A stretch of 55,096 nucleotides of DNA from Candidatus Vogelbacteria bacterium (GCA_016201425.1 JACQCW010000047.1:1-55096); one strand, 5' to 3'. Positions 16,693-24,539 are shown, numbered from the stretch's first letter. The notes: generated from the sequence alone by a model not told the origin. Translations and numbers: made by a program.

Positions 16693-17340
16693 ATGTGTTA
16701 TTCAGCAGGAGCAAGTTTCGTGGCGAGTGGAGGACTAGCGACTATCGGGGTCGTTTCATTAAAGGCCGCTGATAAAAGACAAAAGATGCTTGCGGCCATT
16801 CCTTTCTTTTTTGCCATTCAGCAGGCAGTTGAGGGCTTTCAATGGATCTCGCTTAATGCGGGGAAACCAAGTATGACTTTGGCTTATACCTTTCTTTTCT
16901 TCGCATTTCTCTTTTGGCCTACCTATATGCCCCTTACGATCTTTAAGCTTGAACCGAAAAGAAAAAAGTTGCTTGGTTTTCTTCTTATGTGTGGAGTTGT
17001 GATATCATGTTTCTTACTTTGGGCGCTTCTTTCAGAACCCCTTTCTGTGTACGTTCGTGGTAGCAGCATTTGTTATGATATAAATTTTCCCTTTGGACTA
17101 GCAATTTCAACGCTCTATGTAGTTGTGACATGCGGGGTACTTTTATTTTCTAGTAATAAATTTATGAATTGGGTAGGCTTGTTGGTGTTGCTGTCCGCAA
17201 TTATTTCAGAAATCTTTTTCTATTATGTTTTTATCTCTGTTTGGTGCTTCTTTGCCGCGATCATAAGCTCCCTGGTCTATTTGTATATTAAGTATCCGAA
17301 GATATATGCATCTTCCCTTGACAAATACAATCTGGCATGA
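16693..17340 (+). CDS. DUF6629-like integral membrane protein
   Basis: 215 residues, about seven transmembrane helices. The start MCYSAGASFVASGG and IQQAVEGFQW are typical of the DUF6629 family (usually MCFSATASF...), whose function is unknown. It begins 4 bases after the saccharopine-dehydrogenase-like gene, implying cotranscription. The promoter of the next gene lies inside its last codons. Confidence 0.75.
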   Translation: MCYSAGASFVASGGLATIGVVSLKAADKRQKMLAAIPFFFAIQQAVEGFQWISLNAGKPSMTLAYTFLFFAFLFWPTYMPLTIFKLEPKRKKLLGFLLMCGVVISCFLLWALLSEPLSVYVRGSSICYDINFPFGLAISTLYVVVTCGVLLFSSNKFMNWVGLLVLLSAIISEIFFYYVFISVWCFFAAIISSLVYLYIKYPKIYASSLDKYNLA

Positions 17341-17346
17341 TACACT
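17318..17346 (+). promoter_or_regulatory. Sigma70-type promoter TTGACA-17-TACACT
   Basis: -35 at 17318-17323 inside the 3' end of the previous gene, -10 at 17341-17346. Leader of about 58 bases to the ATG at 17411. Confidence 0.8.
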
Positions 17347-17410
17347 TCTTGCGTAACTATAACTGAGTTCATCGACAACGAAAACCCGGTAACAATTAGG
17401 AGGCATTGTC

Positions 17411-17731
17411 ATGGCCAAGAAAGTTGCTCCGATCAAGCCCGGCGAGATCACGAAGGCAAAGAAGGTATCCTTCCCGGCCGCGGTACTCCGTGCGTTCAAC
17501 GAATTGATCGTGAAGCACATGTCCGGCAAATCGGCTTCGTTCAGGCAGGACGAGGTCATTGAGTTGATCATGGCGAAGATGCACCTCGAAGGCAATGAGC
17601 GCAACAAGATCTTCGACAACAACTGGCTCGACGTCGAGGCTGTGTACCGTGCTGAGGGGTGGATCGTAGAGTACGATAAGCCTGGATTCAACGAGACCTA
17701 TCCTGCCACCTTCACGTTCAGGAGCAAGTAA
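17411..17731 (+). CDS. Hypothetical basic protein, GC-rich class
   Basis: 106 residues, not recognised. Lysine-rich N-terminus (MAKKVAPIKPGEITKAKK), a helical middle (about 20-65) and a C-terminus with WLDVEAVYRAEGWIVEYDKPG that resembles a winged-helix wing followed by a strand; DNA binding is possible but unproven. AGGAGG sits 10 bases before the ATG. Strong promoter and strikingly GC-rich codons compared with the flanking membrane gene. Confidence 0.7.
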   Translation: MAKKVAPIKPGEITKAKKVSFPAAVLRAFNELIVKHMSGKSASFRQDEVIELIMAKMHLEGNERNKIFDNNWLDVEAVYRAEGWIVEYDKPGFNETYPATFTFRSK

Positions 17732-17788
17732 GGCCAAGCCTAAAGCCCACGAGTATTGGGAACAGGAACGGAAAGGGAGAAAATTAAA

Positions 17789-17993
17789 ATGGCAACCAAG
17801 ACTGAAATTGCCTTGATCCAAAAGATCACGAAGGCACAGATCAAGCTTGAGAGCGCACTGGTCTGTCACGCAGAACAGTGTTCCTCGAGTGATGACTCTG
17901 GAGCCCCCTGTCGACTGCAATTGCGGAGCTGACAAGAGAAACCAGATGATTCACTCGGCGATGATCGAGCTGGATCTGGAAAGGTTGTCGTAG
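17789..17993 (+). CDS. Small Cys-containing protein, broken by one extra C
   Basis: The frame starting at ATG 17789 (GGGAG upstream) runs through a helix and QCSSSDDSGAP, then reaches a stop at about 17930. Removing one C from the five-C run at 17904-17908 opens a continuation VDCNCGADKRNQ... ending at 17993, giving about 67 residues with Cys residues at both sides of the break (CHAEQC and CNC), a possible metal site. The rejoined protein begins and ends in amphipathic helices. It shares the transcript of the gene at 17411. Confidence 0.5.
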
Positions 17994-18015
17994 GGGAAGC
18001 AGTAACATGCTTCAA

Positions 18016-18055
18016 CGCCGTCCTGGCGCAAGTCAGGGCGGTTTTTCTTTTTTTA
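18016..18055 (+). terminator. Rho-independent terminator
   Basis: CCGTCCTG with CAGGGCGG (one G-U), then TTTTTCTTTTTTT. Ends the 17411-17993 unit. Confidence 0.85.
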
Positions 18056-18087
18056 ATAGGGTATTATCTGATATACTTGAGGCGTTT

Positions 18088-18513
18088 ATGTTGAATGAAA
18101 ATTTATCAAGAATTGGACACGATAGGATTTGCCCGGTGGCGGTTATCATTCGTGATGGTAAAATTTTGCTTGGACTTCGGCACTATACAAAAGATAAGTG
18201 GAAGGCAACAATTGTTTGGACTATTCCTGGTGGCAGATGTGATAGCAGCGAGTCGCTTGAAATCACATTACGAAGGGAGGTTAAAGAGGAGGTTGGTATT
18301 GAAAACCTGGAAATTCTTGAATATTTAGGCGAAGTGCCAGGGGCTAAAGAGGGGGATATTGTTCCCATGTTTTTGTGTAAAACTCAAGAGGAACCCAAGT
18401 TAATGGAGCCGCAAAAGTTCTCCGAGTGGAGGTGGTTTACTCCACTTGAAATTCCCACTAACTTTATAAATCCTAAAGCCCTTGAAATTATAAAAGAGAA
18501 ATTATTTGATTGA
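18088..18513 (+). CDS. Nudix hydrolase
   Basis: 141 residues with a full Nudix box: GGRCDSSESLEITLRREVKE followed by EVG. RICPVAVIIRDGKILLGLRH and WTIPGG are typical flanking strands of the MutT-like group that sanitises or recycles nucleotides; specificity is not visible. ATG 18088 is chosen because TATACT at 18072-18077 ends 10 bases upstream; earlier in-frame codons overlap a terminator. Stop is TGA. Confidence 0.88.
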   Translation: MLNENLSRIGHDRICPVAVIIRDGKILLGLRHYTKDKWKATIVWTIPGGRCDSSESLEITLRREVKEEVGIENLEILEYLGEVPGAKEGDIVPMFLCKTQEEPKLMEPQKFSEWRWFTPLEIPTNFINPKALEIIKEKLFD

Positions 18514-18524
18514 TTTTTAGGAAA

Positions 18525-18558
18525 GAAAAAAGGCGCCAGGGATTTCTCCTTGGCGCCT
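18525..18558 (-). terminator. Rho-independent terminator for the minus-strand cluster
   Basis: GGCGCCAGG/CCTTGGCGCC stem, followed on the minus strand by six T. Nothing T-rich follows on the plus strand. Confidence 0.85.
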
Positions 18559-18563
18559 TGAGC

Positions 18564-18845
18564 TTATGAGAGTCTTCGGCCCTTTGATGGCCAGAATCTC
18601 TCTTCCTCTTCTCTCAATTCTCGCAGATATCGATCTTCATTTTCGAAGATCTCTTCCACAGCGCGAATTGCCTTCGCGCTGTCGGTTTCTTTGCGAAACG
18701 AGAGACGAGTGACTTCTACGAAGGTGCCACGTTTTTGGCAGAGAGGACAATATACCCGTGAAAGTTCCACGGGCTCGTCATCGCCTAGCCAAGACTCAAC
18801 GTAGTTGCAACCTCCGCGCCCAGTGGAGCAGATGTAAGCACTCAT
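18564..18845 (-). CDS. Small zinc-ribbon-like protein
   Basis: 93 residues with Cys at 6, 13, 33 and 36 (YCPLCQ), a likely single zinc site, then an acidic-basic helical tail (EDRYLRELREEEERFW). No homologue recognised. Strong AAGGAG five bases upstream of the ATG; GC-rich codons. Last gene of a three-gene minus-strand set with SemiSWEET and another zinc protein. Confidence 0.7.
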   Translation of the reverse strand: MSAYICSTGRGGCNYVESWLGDDEPVELSRVYCPLCQKRGTFVEVTRLSFRKETDSAKAIRAVEEIFENEDRYLRELREEEERFWPSKGRRLS

Positions 18846-18974
18846 GGCATCTCCTTCGCCCGCACCATCTCGGCGCGGCTGATTGATTGAACGTCAGCTC
18901 GTTGGCCAACATTCTCTTTTTTTTGGAGTGTAAAGATGCCTGAAGTGTCTTAGCTGCTCCTAATTGTTCAGTCT

Positions 18975-19184
18975 TTACGAGAACAAACTATTGGCAAGCG
19001 TTATATCGTTTTTACAGCTGGGACAATTGGTGATGTAATAGTCACCTTCCTTCCAGTCGGAAACGAGTTCCATCTTGTCACTTGCATCCAGCTTGAATCC
19101 ACAGCCGCAGTGGCGACAGTTGACCTCATGACCAATCCACGGCTTGTCGGGCTGCGGTTTACCTGCGCGAAAGATCTTTGCCAT
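18975..19184 (-). CDS. Small zinc-ribbon protein
   Basis: 69 residues. Two Cys pairs, CRHCGC near residue 23 and CPSCKN near residue 54, separated by a beta-rich stretch, form a classical zinc ribbon. AGGAGG lies 8 bases before the ATG. Role unknown; could bind nucleic acid or a protein partner. Located between the SemiSWEET gene and another zinc protein on the same strand. Confidence 0.7.
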   Translation of the reverse strand: MAKIFRAGKPQPDKPWIGHEVNCRHCGCGFKLDASDKMELVSDWKEGDYYITNCPSCKNDITLANSLFS

Positions 19185-19238
19185 TTAGAGACCTCCTATA
19201 TCATTACCTGGTGATTGTTGTAACGACCAGCTTTAGTA

Positions 19239-19529
19239 TCAGATTTTAACGTGCCGAAGATAGACCACCAGTGACATGGTAATCGCATTGATGAGGGCAC
19301 TTAGTCCGAGGCAAACCATGAAGACGTTATTTCGTCTGAAGTAGCCATCGAGTGCGAAGGCCACTTGCACGACGAAGTACGTCGCGAACATCATTAACGA
19401 AAGGCCTTCGGTTTTGTGATTCTGAACGATCTGCACCAATTGCGGAAGCATTGCTCCCACGTTGATGAAGCCAAATAGCCAGATGATGAACGACCAGTGG
19501 ATCCTTTTTGCAAGCTCTTCTCGGGCCAC
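19239..19529 (-). CDS. SemiSWEET / PQ-loop sugar transporter
   Basis: 96 residues with three transmembrane helices and the PQ-loop signature MLPQLVQIVQNHKTEGLS, the hallmark of bacterial SemiSWEET half-transporters that dimerise to move sugars. The frame is open further upstream, but GTG at 19529 is preferred: AAAGGAG is 5 bases before it and the resulting length matches SemiSWEETs (85-100 residues). Preceded by a consensus TTGACA-17-TATACT promoter with a leader of about 55 bases. Confidence 0.85.
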   Translation of the reverse strand: MAREELAKRIHWSFIIWLFGFINVGAMLPQLVQIVQNHKTEGLSLMMFATYFVVQVAFALDGYFRRNNVFMVCLGLSALINAITMSLVVYLRHVKI

Positions 19530-19591
19530 ACTGTCTCCTTTGCGGTTACTAGTTATTGTATATTTGAAATGTTCTAGTTCGATTTGGTAGT

Positions 19592-19620
19592 AGTATATCA
19601 TGTCGTGGTGTCTATGTCAA
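19592..19620 (-). promoter_or_regulatory. Sigma70-type promoter TTGACA-17-TATACT
   Basis: On the minus strand: -35 at 19615-19620, -10 at 19592-19597. Drives the SemiSWEET gene and probably the two zinc proteins after it. Confidence 0.8.
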
Positions 19621-19655
19621 GCATAGATACGCTTACAAATAAAGGATTTTTTTGG

Positions 19656-19661
19656 TATATT
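19656..19661 (+). promoter_or_regulatory. -10 box, leaderless promoter
   Basis: TATATT with 6 bases to the ATG at 19668. Confidence 0.55.
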
Positions 19662-19667
19662 TGGCCT

Positions 19668-21206
19668 ATGGTTGACGAATTTACGCAAAAACCTGATGCT
19701 ATAAGGCGGCTGGGGGAAGATATTTTTGTATATCATAAAGCTAAGCGACTTCGTACAGATGAGTTTGAGGTTGTGTATGTGAATGAAGCTTTTGATAAAG
19801 AATTAGTAAATGAGCTGGCTATAGTGCTGGTTGATGACGCGTGTCCGATAGATGTGGAAAGTATTACTGTTTATGTAGATAGACAAAAGGACAAAACTGA
19901 CATTAGTCTTTCGGGTAATCAGGGATCTGGCCGAGCGGTGTATTATGGAAAGAAATATAATATTTTGGGTGTCGGTAAGACGTCTTTGTGCACGAGTACG
20001 GAGTCGAAGCACAGTACCGGGAAGATGGAGTTAGTCGGATCACTTCGAAGAGTCATTGTGTCATGCTGGATTAACTACTTTAGTGAGAGAGCTGGTTATC
20101 ATCCAGTAGTGCTTGCCTTAAAAGAGAGTAAAGGGTTTAAGTGGGCACAAAATCCTATTCCGCTTGCAGTACTTGTTCGTGCAGACGAAGGATATTTGGA
20201 TCGACCGAGCCATATAGAGTATTTGCCTACCATCTCTATTAATTTTGAAAAGATATTAGTTGAGTATGCGAAAATGGATGCTGAATTTTTCGCTTACCGA
20301 TATATGCTTGGCGCATGGTCTAATGGTAACTACTCGTTAGATGGTAGAATAATTGACCTTGAGACGATCTCATTCACAAAATATCGTGGACCATATAAAA
20401 CAGCGGGGTCTAAACATATTGAGAATTTCTTTGGTTATGAGGGCAAGGGATTTGTATTAATTTTGAAACAGTTAGCAGAAGTAAAGGGGGTTGAAACGAA
20501 TAATATAGAGAGCAGATTTTTTGAAGAAAGAAAAAAGTGGTTGATGAGATGTTTTTTAACACTGCAAGGTGCAGGTGAAAATGGAATCAAATTTTGTGAG
20601 GAAAGGTACTACTCAGAACTTGAAAGTTTAACACACTCTTTTGAGATGTTGTCTAAAAAGATAGGTCCTAGGCGTGTTAATATGAATCTCTACGTCGGGG
20701 TGTCCGATGAAGATGATCCGAGTTTACTCGACATGTCCCAGTTATTTAGAAACTTGGCGAAATTGATTGCCTTACCGGATCGCGAAGGAGTGGCGTACGA
20801 TCTTCTTGTTCGAAACGTAGCGCTTGATAATCTGCTACCGGGCCTTGTGTATGAACCAGCACTGACTAAAGATGGGCAAATAAACACAGGTGAAGTTTTT
20901 ATAAAAGATGAAGTTGTAATTACTTACGAGCAAAAGAAAAGTTTTTTGAAAAGCGTTGAAGTTTTTATTCGCGACTTATTTAAATTAGTAGATCAACTTA
21001 ATAATGGGGGATATCTGCCGGTAGTTGATGAGTGGTCAAAGAGGTTGATGACAATAAATCAAGATTTGCCCACATTTAATGAGTTAAACCAGAAGTTGTT
21101 TTTTCTTTCCGAAGAGTATCGACTTAGAAGACTTAAGGCGTTTGATCTTTGGAGTGAAGTGGAAAAACTTTGTAGACTTCCGTGGTACAATCAAGATAAT
21201 TATTAG
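19668..21206 (+). CDS. SelO/YdiU-like pseudokinase-fold protein, divergent
   Basis: 512 residues. GSGRAVYYGKKYNILGVGKT and the following ELVGSLRRVIVSCWINYF recall the GDGRA...LKGAGRT...VLRSSIREFL order of SelO protein AMPylases, and NGNYSLDGRIIDLET parallels the SelO metal site NTDNMSILGLTIDYG with the Asp kept. The remainder is not easily matched. If correct it would transfer AMP to protein side chains; a relation to MchC-like proteins is an alternative. ATG 19668 is chosen because TATATT ends 6 bases upstream, removing 28 leading codons. Confidence 0.5.
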   Translation: MVDEFTQKPDAIRRLGEDIFVYHKAKRLRTDEFEVVYVNEAFDKELVNELAIVLVDDACPIDVESITVYVDRQKDKTDISLSGNQGSGRAVYYGKKYNILGVGKTSLCTSTESKHSTGKMELVGSLRRVIVSCWINYFSERAGYHPVVLALKESKGFKWAQNPIPLAVLVRADEGYLDRPSHIEYLPTISINFEKILVEYAKMDAEFFAYRYMLGAWSNGNYSLDGRIIDLETISFTKYRGPYKTAGSKHIENFFGYEGKGFVLILKQLAEVKGVETNNIESRFFEERKKWLMRCFLTLQGAGENGIKFCEERYYSELESLTHSFEMLSKKIGPRRVNMNLYVGVSDEDDPSLLDMSQLFRNLAKLIALPDREGVAYDLLVRNVALDNLLPGLVYEPALTKDGQINTGEVFIKDEVVITYEQKKSFLKSVEVFIRDLFKLVDQLNNGGYLPVVDEWSKRLMTINQDLPTFNELNQKLFFLSEEYRLRRLKAFDLWSEVEKLCRLPWYNQDNY

Positions 21207-21220
21207 TAATAATTTAATTT

Positions 21221-21280
21221 ATGGGAAAGGGAGATAATCGCCAAAGAAAGGAAACTAAGAAACCAAAGAAGAAGAAATAG
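21221..21280 (+). CDS. Lys-rich 19-residue peptide
   Basis: MGKGDNRQRKETKKPKKKK, then a stop and a terminator. The GKGDNRxxxETKKPKK core resembles small basic proteins seen across bacteria and, loosely, the ribosomal protein Thx. It has no Shine-Dalgarno and follows the SelO-like gene by 14 bases, so it is probably the last gene of that transcript. It may bind RNA or the ribosome; that is inference from charge. Confidence 0.6.
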   Translation: MGKGDNRQRKETKKPKKKK

Positions 21281-21287
21281 TCTATGC

Positions 21288-21314
21288 AAAAATCGCCATC
21301 TAGGCGATTTTTTG
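21288..21314 (+). terminator. Rho-independent terminator
   Basis: AAATCGCC-ATCTA-GGCGATTT stem-loop followed by a T run. Confidence 0.85.
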
Positions 21315-21315
21315 T

Positions 21316-21321
21316 TAGCAT
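21316..21321 (+). promoter_or_regulatory. -10 box, leaderless promoter
   Basis: TAGCAT with 6 bases to the engB ATG. Confidence 0.45.
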
Positions 21322-21327
21322 GTCTAT

Positions 21328-21897
21328 ATGAAGATTAAGTCCGCGAAATTTATAAAAGGTGTTAGGGGTACTCACACTCTACTGGAGAATGGGATTCCAC
21401 AAGTTGCCTTTATTGGTAGATCTAATGTTGGAAAGTCGAGTACAATCAATGCCCTTACCAATCAGAAGGGTTTGGCTCGAACCAGCTCTTTTCCTGGCAG
21501 GACTCAAGAGATAAATATTTTTTTAATAAATGAGTCTTTCTATCTGATTGACTTGCCGGGTTATGGATTTGCCAAAGCGCCGTTAGAACTTAGAGAAAAA
21601 ATTTTAAAATTGATTCGCTGGTATTTAATCGATTCTGGTGTTGTACAAAAAAAGATTGTTCTCATTATTGATGCCAGTGTTGGAGCTACAGACAGTGACA
21701 TTGAAATGCTTGGTATTTTAGAGAAGGAAAATAAAAACGTTGTTGTGGTGGCCAATAAGTTCGATAAAATAAAATCGTCAGAGAGAATTAAACAACTTAA
21801 AAAAATACAGGATGTTTTTATAGATCATAAGGTAATTCCTTTTTCCGCTGAGAAGAAGATTGGTCTCGATGAACTTATTGATGAGGTCTTGAGATAA
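21328..21897 (+). CDS. engB: Ribosome biogenesis GTPase EngB (YsxC/YihA)
   Basis: 189 residues, the normal size. G1 GRSNVGKSS, G2 region with TSSFPGRTQ, G3 DLPGYGFA, G4 NKFDK and G5 SAEK are all present. EngB binds assembling large ribosomal subunits. A TAGCAT box ends 6 bases before the ATG; no Shine-Dalgarno. Confidence 0.95.
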   Translation: MKIKSAKFIKGVRGTHTLLENGIPQVAFIGRSNVGKSSTINALTNQKGLARTSSFPGRTQEINIFLINESFYLIDLPGYGFAKAPLELREKILKLIRWYLIDSGVVQKKIVLIIDASVGATDSDIEMLGILEKENKNVVVVANKFDKIKSSERIKQLKKIQDVFIDHKVIPFSAEKKIGLDELIDEVLR

Positions 21898-21925
21898 TAA
21901 TTAGACGTCGGCGTTGTACGGCAAA

Positions 21926-21953
21926 TTGACTCCATCGTGGCCGAGCGTAAGCT
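21926..21953 (+). promoter_or_regulatory. Leaderless promoter TTGACT-16-TAAGCT
   Basis: -35 at 21926-21931, -10 at 21948-21953, then 6 bases to the ATG at 21960. Confidence 0.55.
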
Positions 21954-21959
21954 TGGTTT

Positions 21960-23225
21960 ATGATAAATAAAAAAGTACATGTAATAGGTGGTGGTACAGT
22001 TTCTCATGTCAGAACACATCTAGCTCTCGCGGCTCCGGCCTATGGTGGGACAGCAAAAAAGATTGCAGAGATGTGCGAAGAGCATGATGGTAAACTGGAT
22101 GTAATGCTTCATCTTACTAAGATGGCCGATTCGGCTAGTAGGATAGAGACAAATCAAGATCTTGAAGAATTGGTTATAAGGCTATTTGACGATCCTTTAA
22201 CTAAGATTGTCTTTTTTAATCCTGCCGTGGTTGATTTTGAAGGAAAGATTACAGACGACATTGTCTCTGGAAAAGATGCAAAGAGGTTGCGTACAGCCGA
22301 TCTAAATGATGAAGTTGTTACTTATGACATGAAGTTAACTCCTACAGACAAGATTATTTCTCTTTTTAGAAAAGGTAGTGAGGGAAGAGCTCCGCGAAAA
22401 GATATTTTTCTTGTAGGATTTAAAGCTACGGCAGGAGAGACTGCGGAAGAGCAGTATCGTCAGGGACTTAATATGTTGAAACAGACCTCTGCAAACCTTG
22501 TTCTTGCTAATGACACCGTTACTCGTCTCAATATGATTATTGTTCCTGAGGAGGCGGCATATTGCGTGACCAAAGACCGTGAGGAGGCTCTAATTCAACT
22601 TGTTGAAATGGCGTACCTAAGATCACACCTCACTTTTACACGGAGCACGGTTGTTGCCGGAGAACCAATCGCGTGGGTGTCAGATTTGGTGCCAGAGTCA
22701 CTTCGTACTATTGTTGATCATTGCATTGACCGTGGTGCATACAAAAAGTTTCGTGGAGTTACGGCCGGACACTTTGCTGTAAAGGTTGATGATACGACCT
22801 TTTTAACTTCAAGGCGAAAAACAGATTTTAACGATATGAAGAATGTTGGCTTAGTTAAAGTTAAGACTGATGGTCCAGACACAGTCATTGCTTATGGTAG
22901 TAGACCTTCCGTTGGTGGACAATCTCAGAGGATTGTTTTTGAGGAACATCCAGACGCAGATTGCGTTATCCATTTTCATTGTCCCAAGAGGGAAGGATCA
23001 CTTGTTCCGACTGTGTCTCAAAAAGAATTTGAGTGTGGGAGTCATGAGTGTGGTAAAAATACTTCTCGCGGGTTGGTACGATTTGGTAATTTACTTGCAG
23101 TACATCTCGATAATCACGGTCCAAATCTCATCTTTAATCGCTCCATAGATCCAAATGAGGTTATTAGTTTTATTGAATCCAATTTTGACCTCAAGGAAAA
23201 GACAGGCGGATACAGAATATCCTAG
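21960..23225 (+). CDS. CoaB-like domain fused to a class II aldolase/adducin domain
   Basis: 421 residues. The N-terminal half (about 1-220) follows phosphopantothenoylcysteine synthetase: glycine-rich VIGGGTVSHVR start, FNPAVVDFEG, KLTPTDKIISL and FLVGFKATAGETAEE ... SANLVLANDT, equal to the GFaaET...D.ivaND motif of CoaB. The C-terminal half (about 230-415) matches class II aldolase/adducin proteins: GHFAVKVDDTTFLT, a Pro-Ser SRPSVGG turn, the zinc pair VIHFHCP and a later LDNHGPN. Neither half is truncated. The pairing is unusual and its joint reaction is unknown; a role near coenzyme A or sugar-aldehyde metabolism is inference. Confidence 0.65.
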   Translation: MINKKVHVIGGGTVSHVRTHLALAAPAYGGTAKKIAEMCEEHDGKLDVMLHLTKMADSASRIETNQDLEELVIRLFDDPLTKIVFFNPAVVDFEGKITDDIVSGKDAKRLRTADLNDEVVTYDMKLTPTDKIISLFRKGSEGRAPRKDIFLVGFKATAGETAEEQYRQGLNMLKQTSANLVLANDTVTRLNMIIVPEEAAYCVTKDREEALIQLVEMAYLRSHLTFTRSTVVAGEPIAWVSDLVPESLRTIVDHCIDRGAYKKFRGVTAGHFAVKVDDTTFLTSRRKTDFNDMKNVGLVKVKTDGPDTVIAYGSRPSVGGQSQRIVFEEHPDADCVIHFHCPKREGSLVPTVSQKEFECGSHECGKNTSRGLVRFGNLLAVHLDNHGPNLIFNRSIDPNEVISFIESNFDLKEKTGGYRIS

Positions 23226-23258
23226 CGTTGGTCAGTGTTTGTGATATTATGGTTTTTT

Positions 23259-23534
23259 ATGTTACAAATTAATAATCTTAAAAAAGAGATTCGGTCGTAT
23301 GGTAATCCTACACGAGCCTAAAAAGAACTGAGATTTTTTAAGACTGGGAAAGGTGAGTATGGCGAAGGGGACAAATTTCTGGGTTTAATGGTTTCGGAGA
23401 CGAGAGCTGTCGCGAATAAGTATAAGGATTTGGAATTAGCGCTTATTGCTGGCTTGCTAAAATCAGAGTGGCATGAGGAGAGGCTTTGCGCCTTAGTTAT
23501 TTTGGCCTTGCATATTTTATACAATATGGTATAA
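23259..23534 (+). pseudogene. Remnant of an AlkD-like DNA alkylation repair gene
   Basis: One frame from ATG 23259 encodes about 91 residues of the AlkD HEAT-repeat glycosylase start: KKEIRSYGNPTRA, then an in-frame TAA at 23319-23321, then [20 protein letters not shown] and [14 protein letters not shown]. Intact AlkD proteins run to about 230 residues and carry the catalytic Asp and Trp later, all absent here. The fragment stops inside the promoter of the following gene. Both a nonsense codon and the loss of the 3' two-thirds mark it as dead. Confidence 0.8.
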
Positions 23535-23535
23535 A
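23508..23535 (+). promoter_or_regulatory. Promoter TTGCAT-16-TATAAA
   Basis: -35 at 23508-23513 and -10 at 23530-23535, overlapping the truncated end of the AlkD remnant. Confidence 0.5.
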
Positions 23536-23557
23536 TCTCGTCTAGGAGGTGGTCTTT

Positions 23558-24172
23558 GTGAATATAGTTAACAGCAACCTGGGGCTCAAGAGGGCACTAT
23601 TCCATATTGTTTCAACTATCGCTATTGGTTTTGTCGCCGCTAAACTGCTTGGTGTTATGGCACTATGCGTGGCATTTGTCGTTGTCGGCTTCATTGAGCA
23701 CGACAGACGGTTTTACGAGGCACTTCAGAAATATCTGGTTGAACGATTTGGTGGTTTTATGAGCGATGAGGAGAAGGCGTTCCCACCAAAGCTTTCGGGA
23801 ATTCTGCCAATGATCGGGTCGTTGATTGTTGCGCTAACTTTTCTGACTCAATCGCAATTTGGCCTTATGATCATGATTATGGCGCTTGGCGATCCGGCCG
23901 CGCGAATTTTTGGGATCATGTTTAGTCAGAAGTTTGGCAACGATAAGTTTCGTTTGCCATGGGCCAAGAATAAGAGCATGGCTGGCTTCGCCGCGATCTG
24001 GACTGTTGCGGCAATCCTCTGTGCCCTTTGGGGTTATGCCTGGAGTTCGGTGGTACTGATAAGTTCTGCTACGGCACTGGCCGAGTCGCTTGGTAGTCGA
24101 GCCGCTTGGTACAGGGACGATAACTTAACCATGCCGCTTACATCGGTGTTAGTAATGCCGTTCTGTACCTAA
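23558..24172 (+). CDS. CTP-dependent lipid kinase-like protein (DGK1/SEC59/VTE5 family)
   Basis: 204 residues with about five to six transmembrane helices. MALGDPAARIFG, KSMAGF and the closing RDDNLTMPLTSV reproduce the GDxxA...KSxxG...DNLTxPL signature of the dolichol/phytol/diacylglycerol kinase family that phosphorylates isoprenoid alcohols or diacylglycerol with CTP. GTG 23558 is preferred over the GTG at 23549 because AGGAGG lies 8 bases before it. GC-rich class gene with its own promoter and terminator. Confidence 0.75.
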   Translation: MNIVNSNLGLKRALFHIVSTIAIGFVAAKLLGVMALCVAFVVVGFIEHDRRFYEALQKYLVERFGGFMSDEEKAFPPKLSGILPMIGSLIVALTFLTQSQFGLMIMIMALGDPAARIFGIMFSQKFGNDKFRLPWAKNKSMAGFAAIWTVAAILCALWGYAWSSVVLISSATALAESLGSRAAWYRDDNLTMPLTSVLVMPFCT

Positions 24173-24183
24173 ATTTGTCGTTA

Positions 24184-24210
24184 GCCCCTGAAATTCCAGG
24201 GGCATTTTCT
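24184..24210 (+). terminator. Rho-independent terminator
   Basis: CCCCTG-AAATTC-CAGGGG stem-loop, then TTTTCTTT. Confidence 0.85.
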
Positions 24211-24232
24211 TTGAAGTTTTTTTGGCATGTAG

Positions 24233-24238
24233 TAAAAT
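24233..24238 (+). promoter_or_regulatory. -10 box, leaderless promoter
   Basis: TAAAAT with 6 bases to the ATG at 24245. Confidence 0.55.
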
Positions 24239-24244
24239 TGCTGT

Positions 24245-24535
24245 ATGAGTGAAAAGTTTAAAAGGTCGGAGGCTAAGAAAGTGCTGCTTGATGAGAAGCA
24301 AGGGCTACTGAATTTTGTGCCGGAAGAGATGAAGAAAGAGCCAGAAGATCAAAAAGAGATTGTCGTCCCTGAGATTGAAAGAATTAGTTGCCAATACTGT
24401 CAGGACGTTGGTTTTTGTAAATTCTGTGAGCGTGGTAGGATCGCAGAAAAAGAACGTATTGCTGCGAACGCCCATAAACATCTGCGGAACGATAGTAACT
24501 ACCGTAAACGCAGGTGGAAGTTTAAAACAAAGTGA
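24245..24535 (+). CDS. Small four-Cys protein
   Basis: 96 residues: acidic-basic helical N-terminus (1-45), then CQYCQDVGFCKFCERGR, two CxxC pairs only 5 residues apart, and a strongly basic tail (RKRRWKFKTK). The cysteines could bind one zinc; the tail suggests RNA or DNA contact. Not recognised. Leaderless-type start; stop is TGA. Confidence 0.65.
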   Translation: MSEKFKRSEAKKVLLDEKQGLLNFVPEEMKKEPEDQKEIVVPEIERISCQYCQDVGFCKFCERGRIAEKERIAANAHKHLRNDSNYRKRRWKFKTK

Positions 24536-24539
24536 TCGA

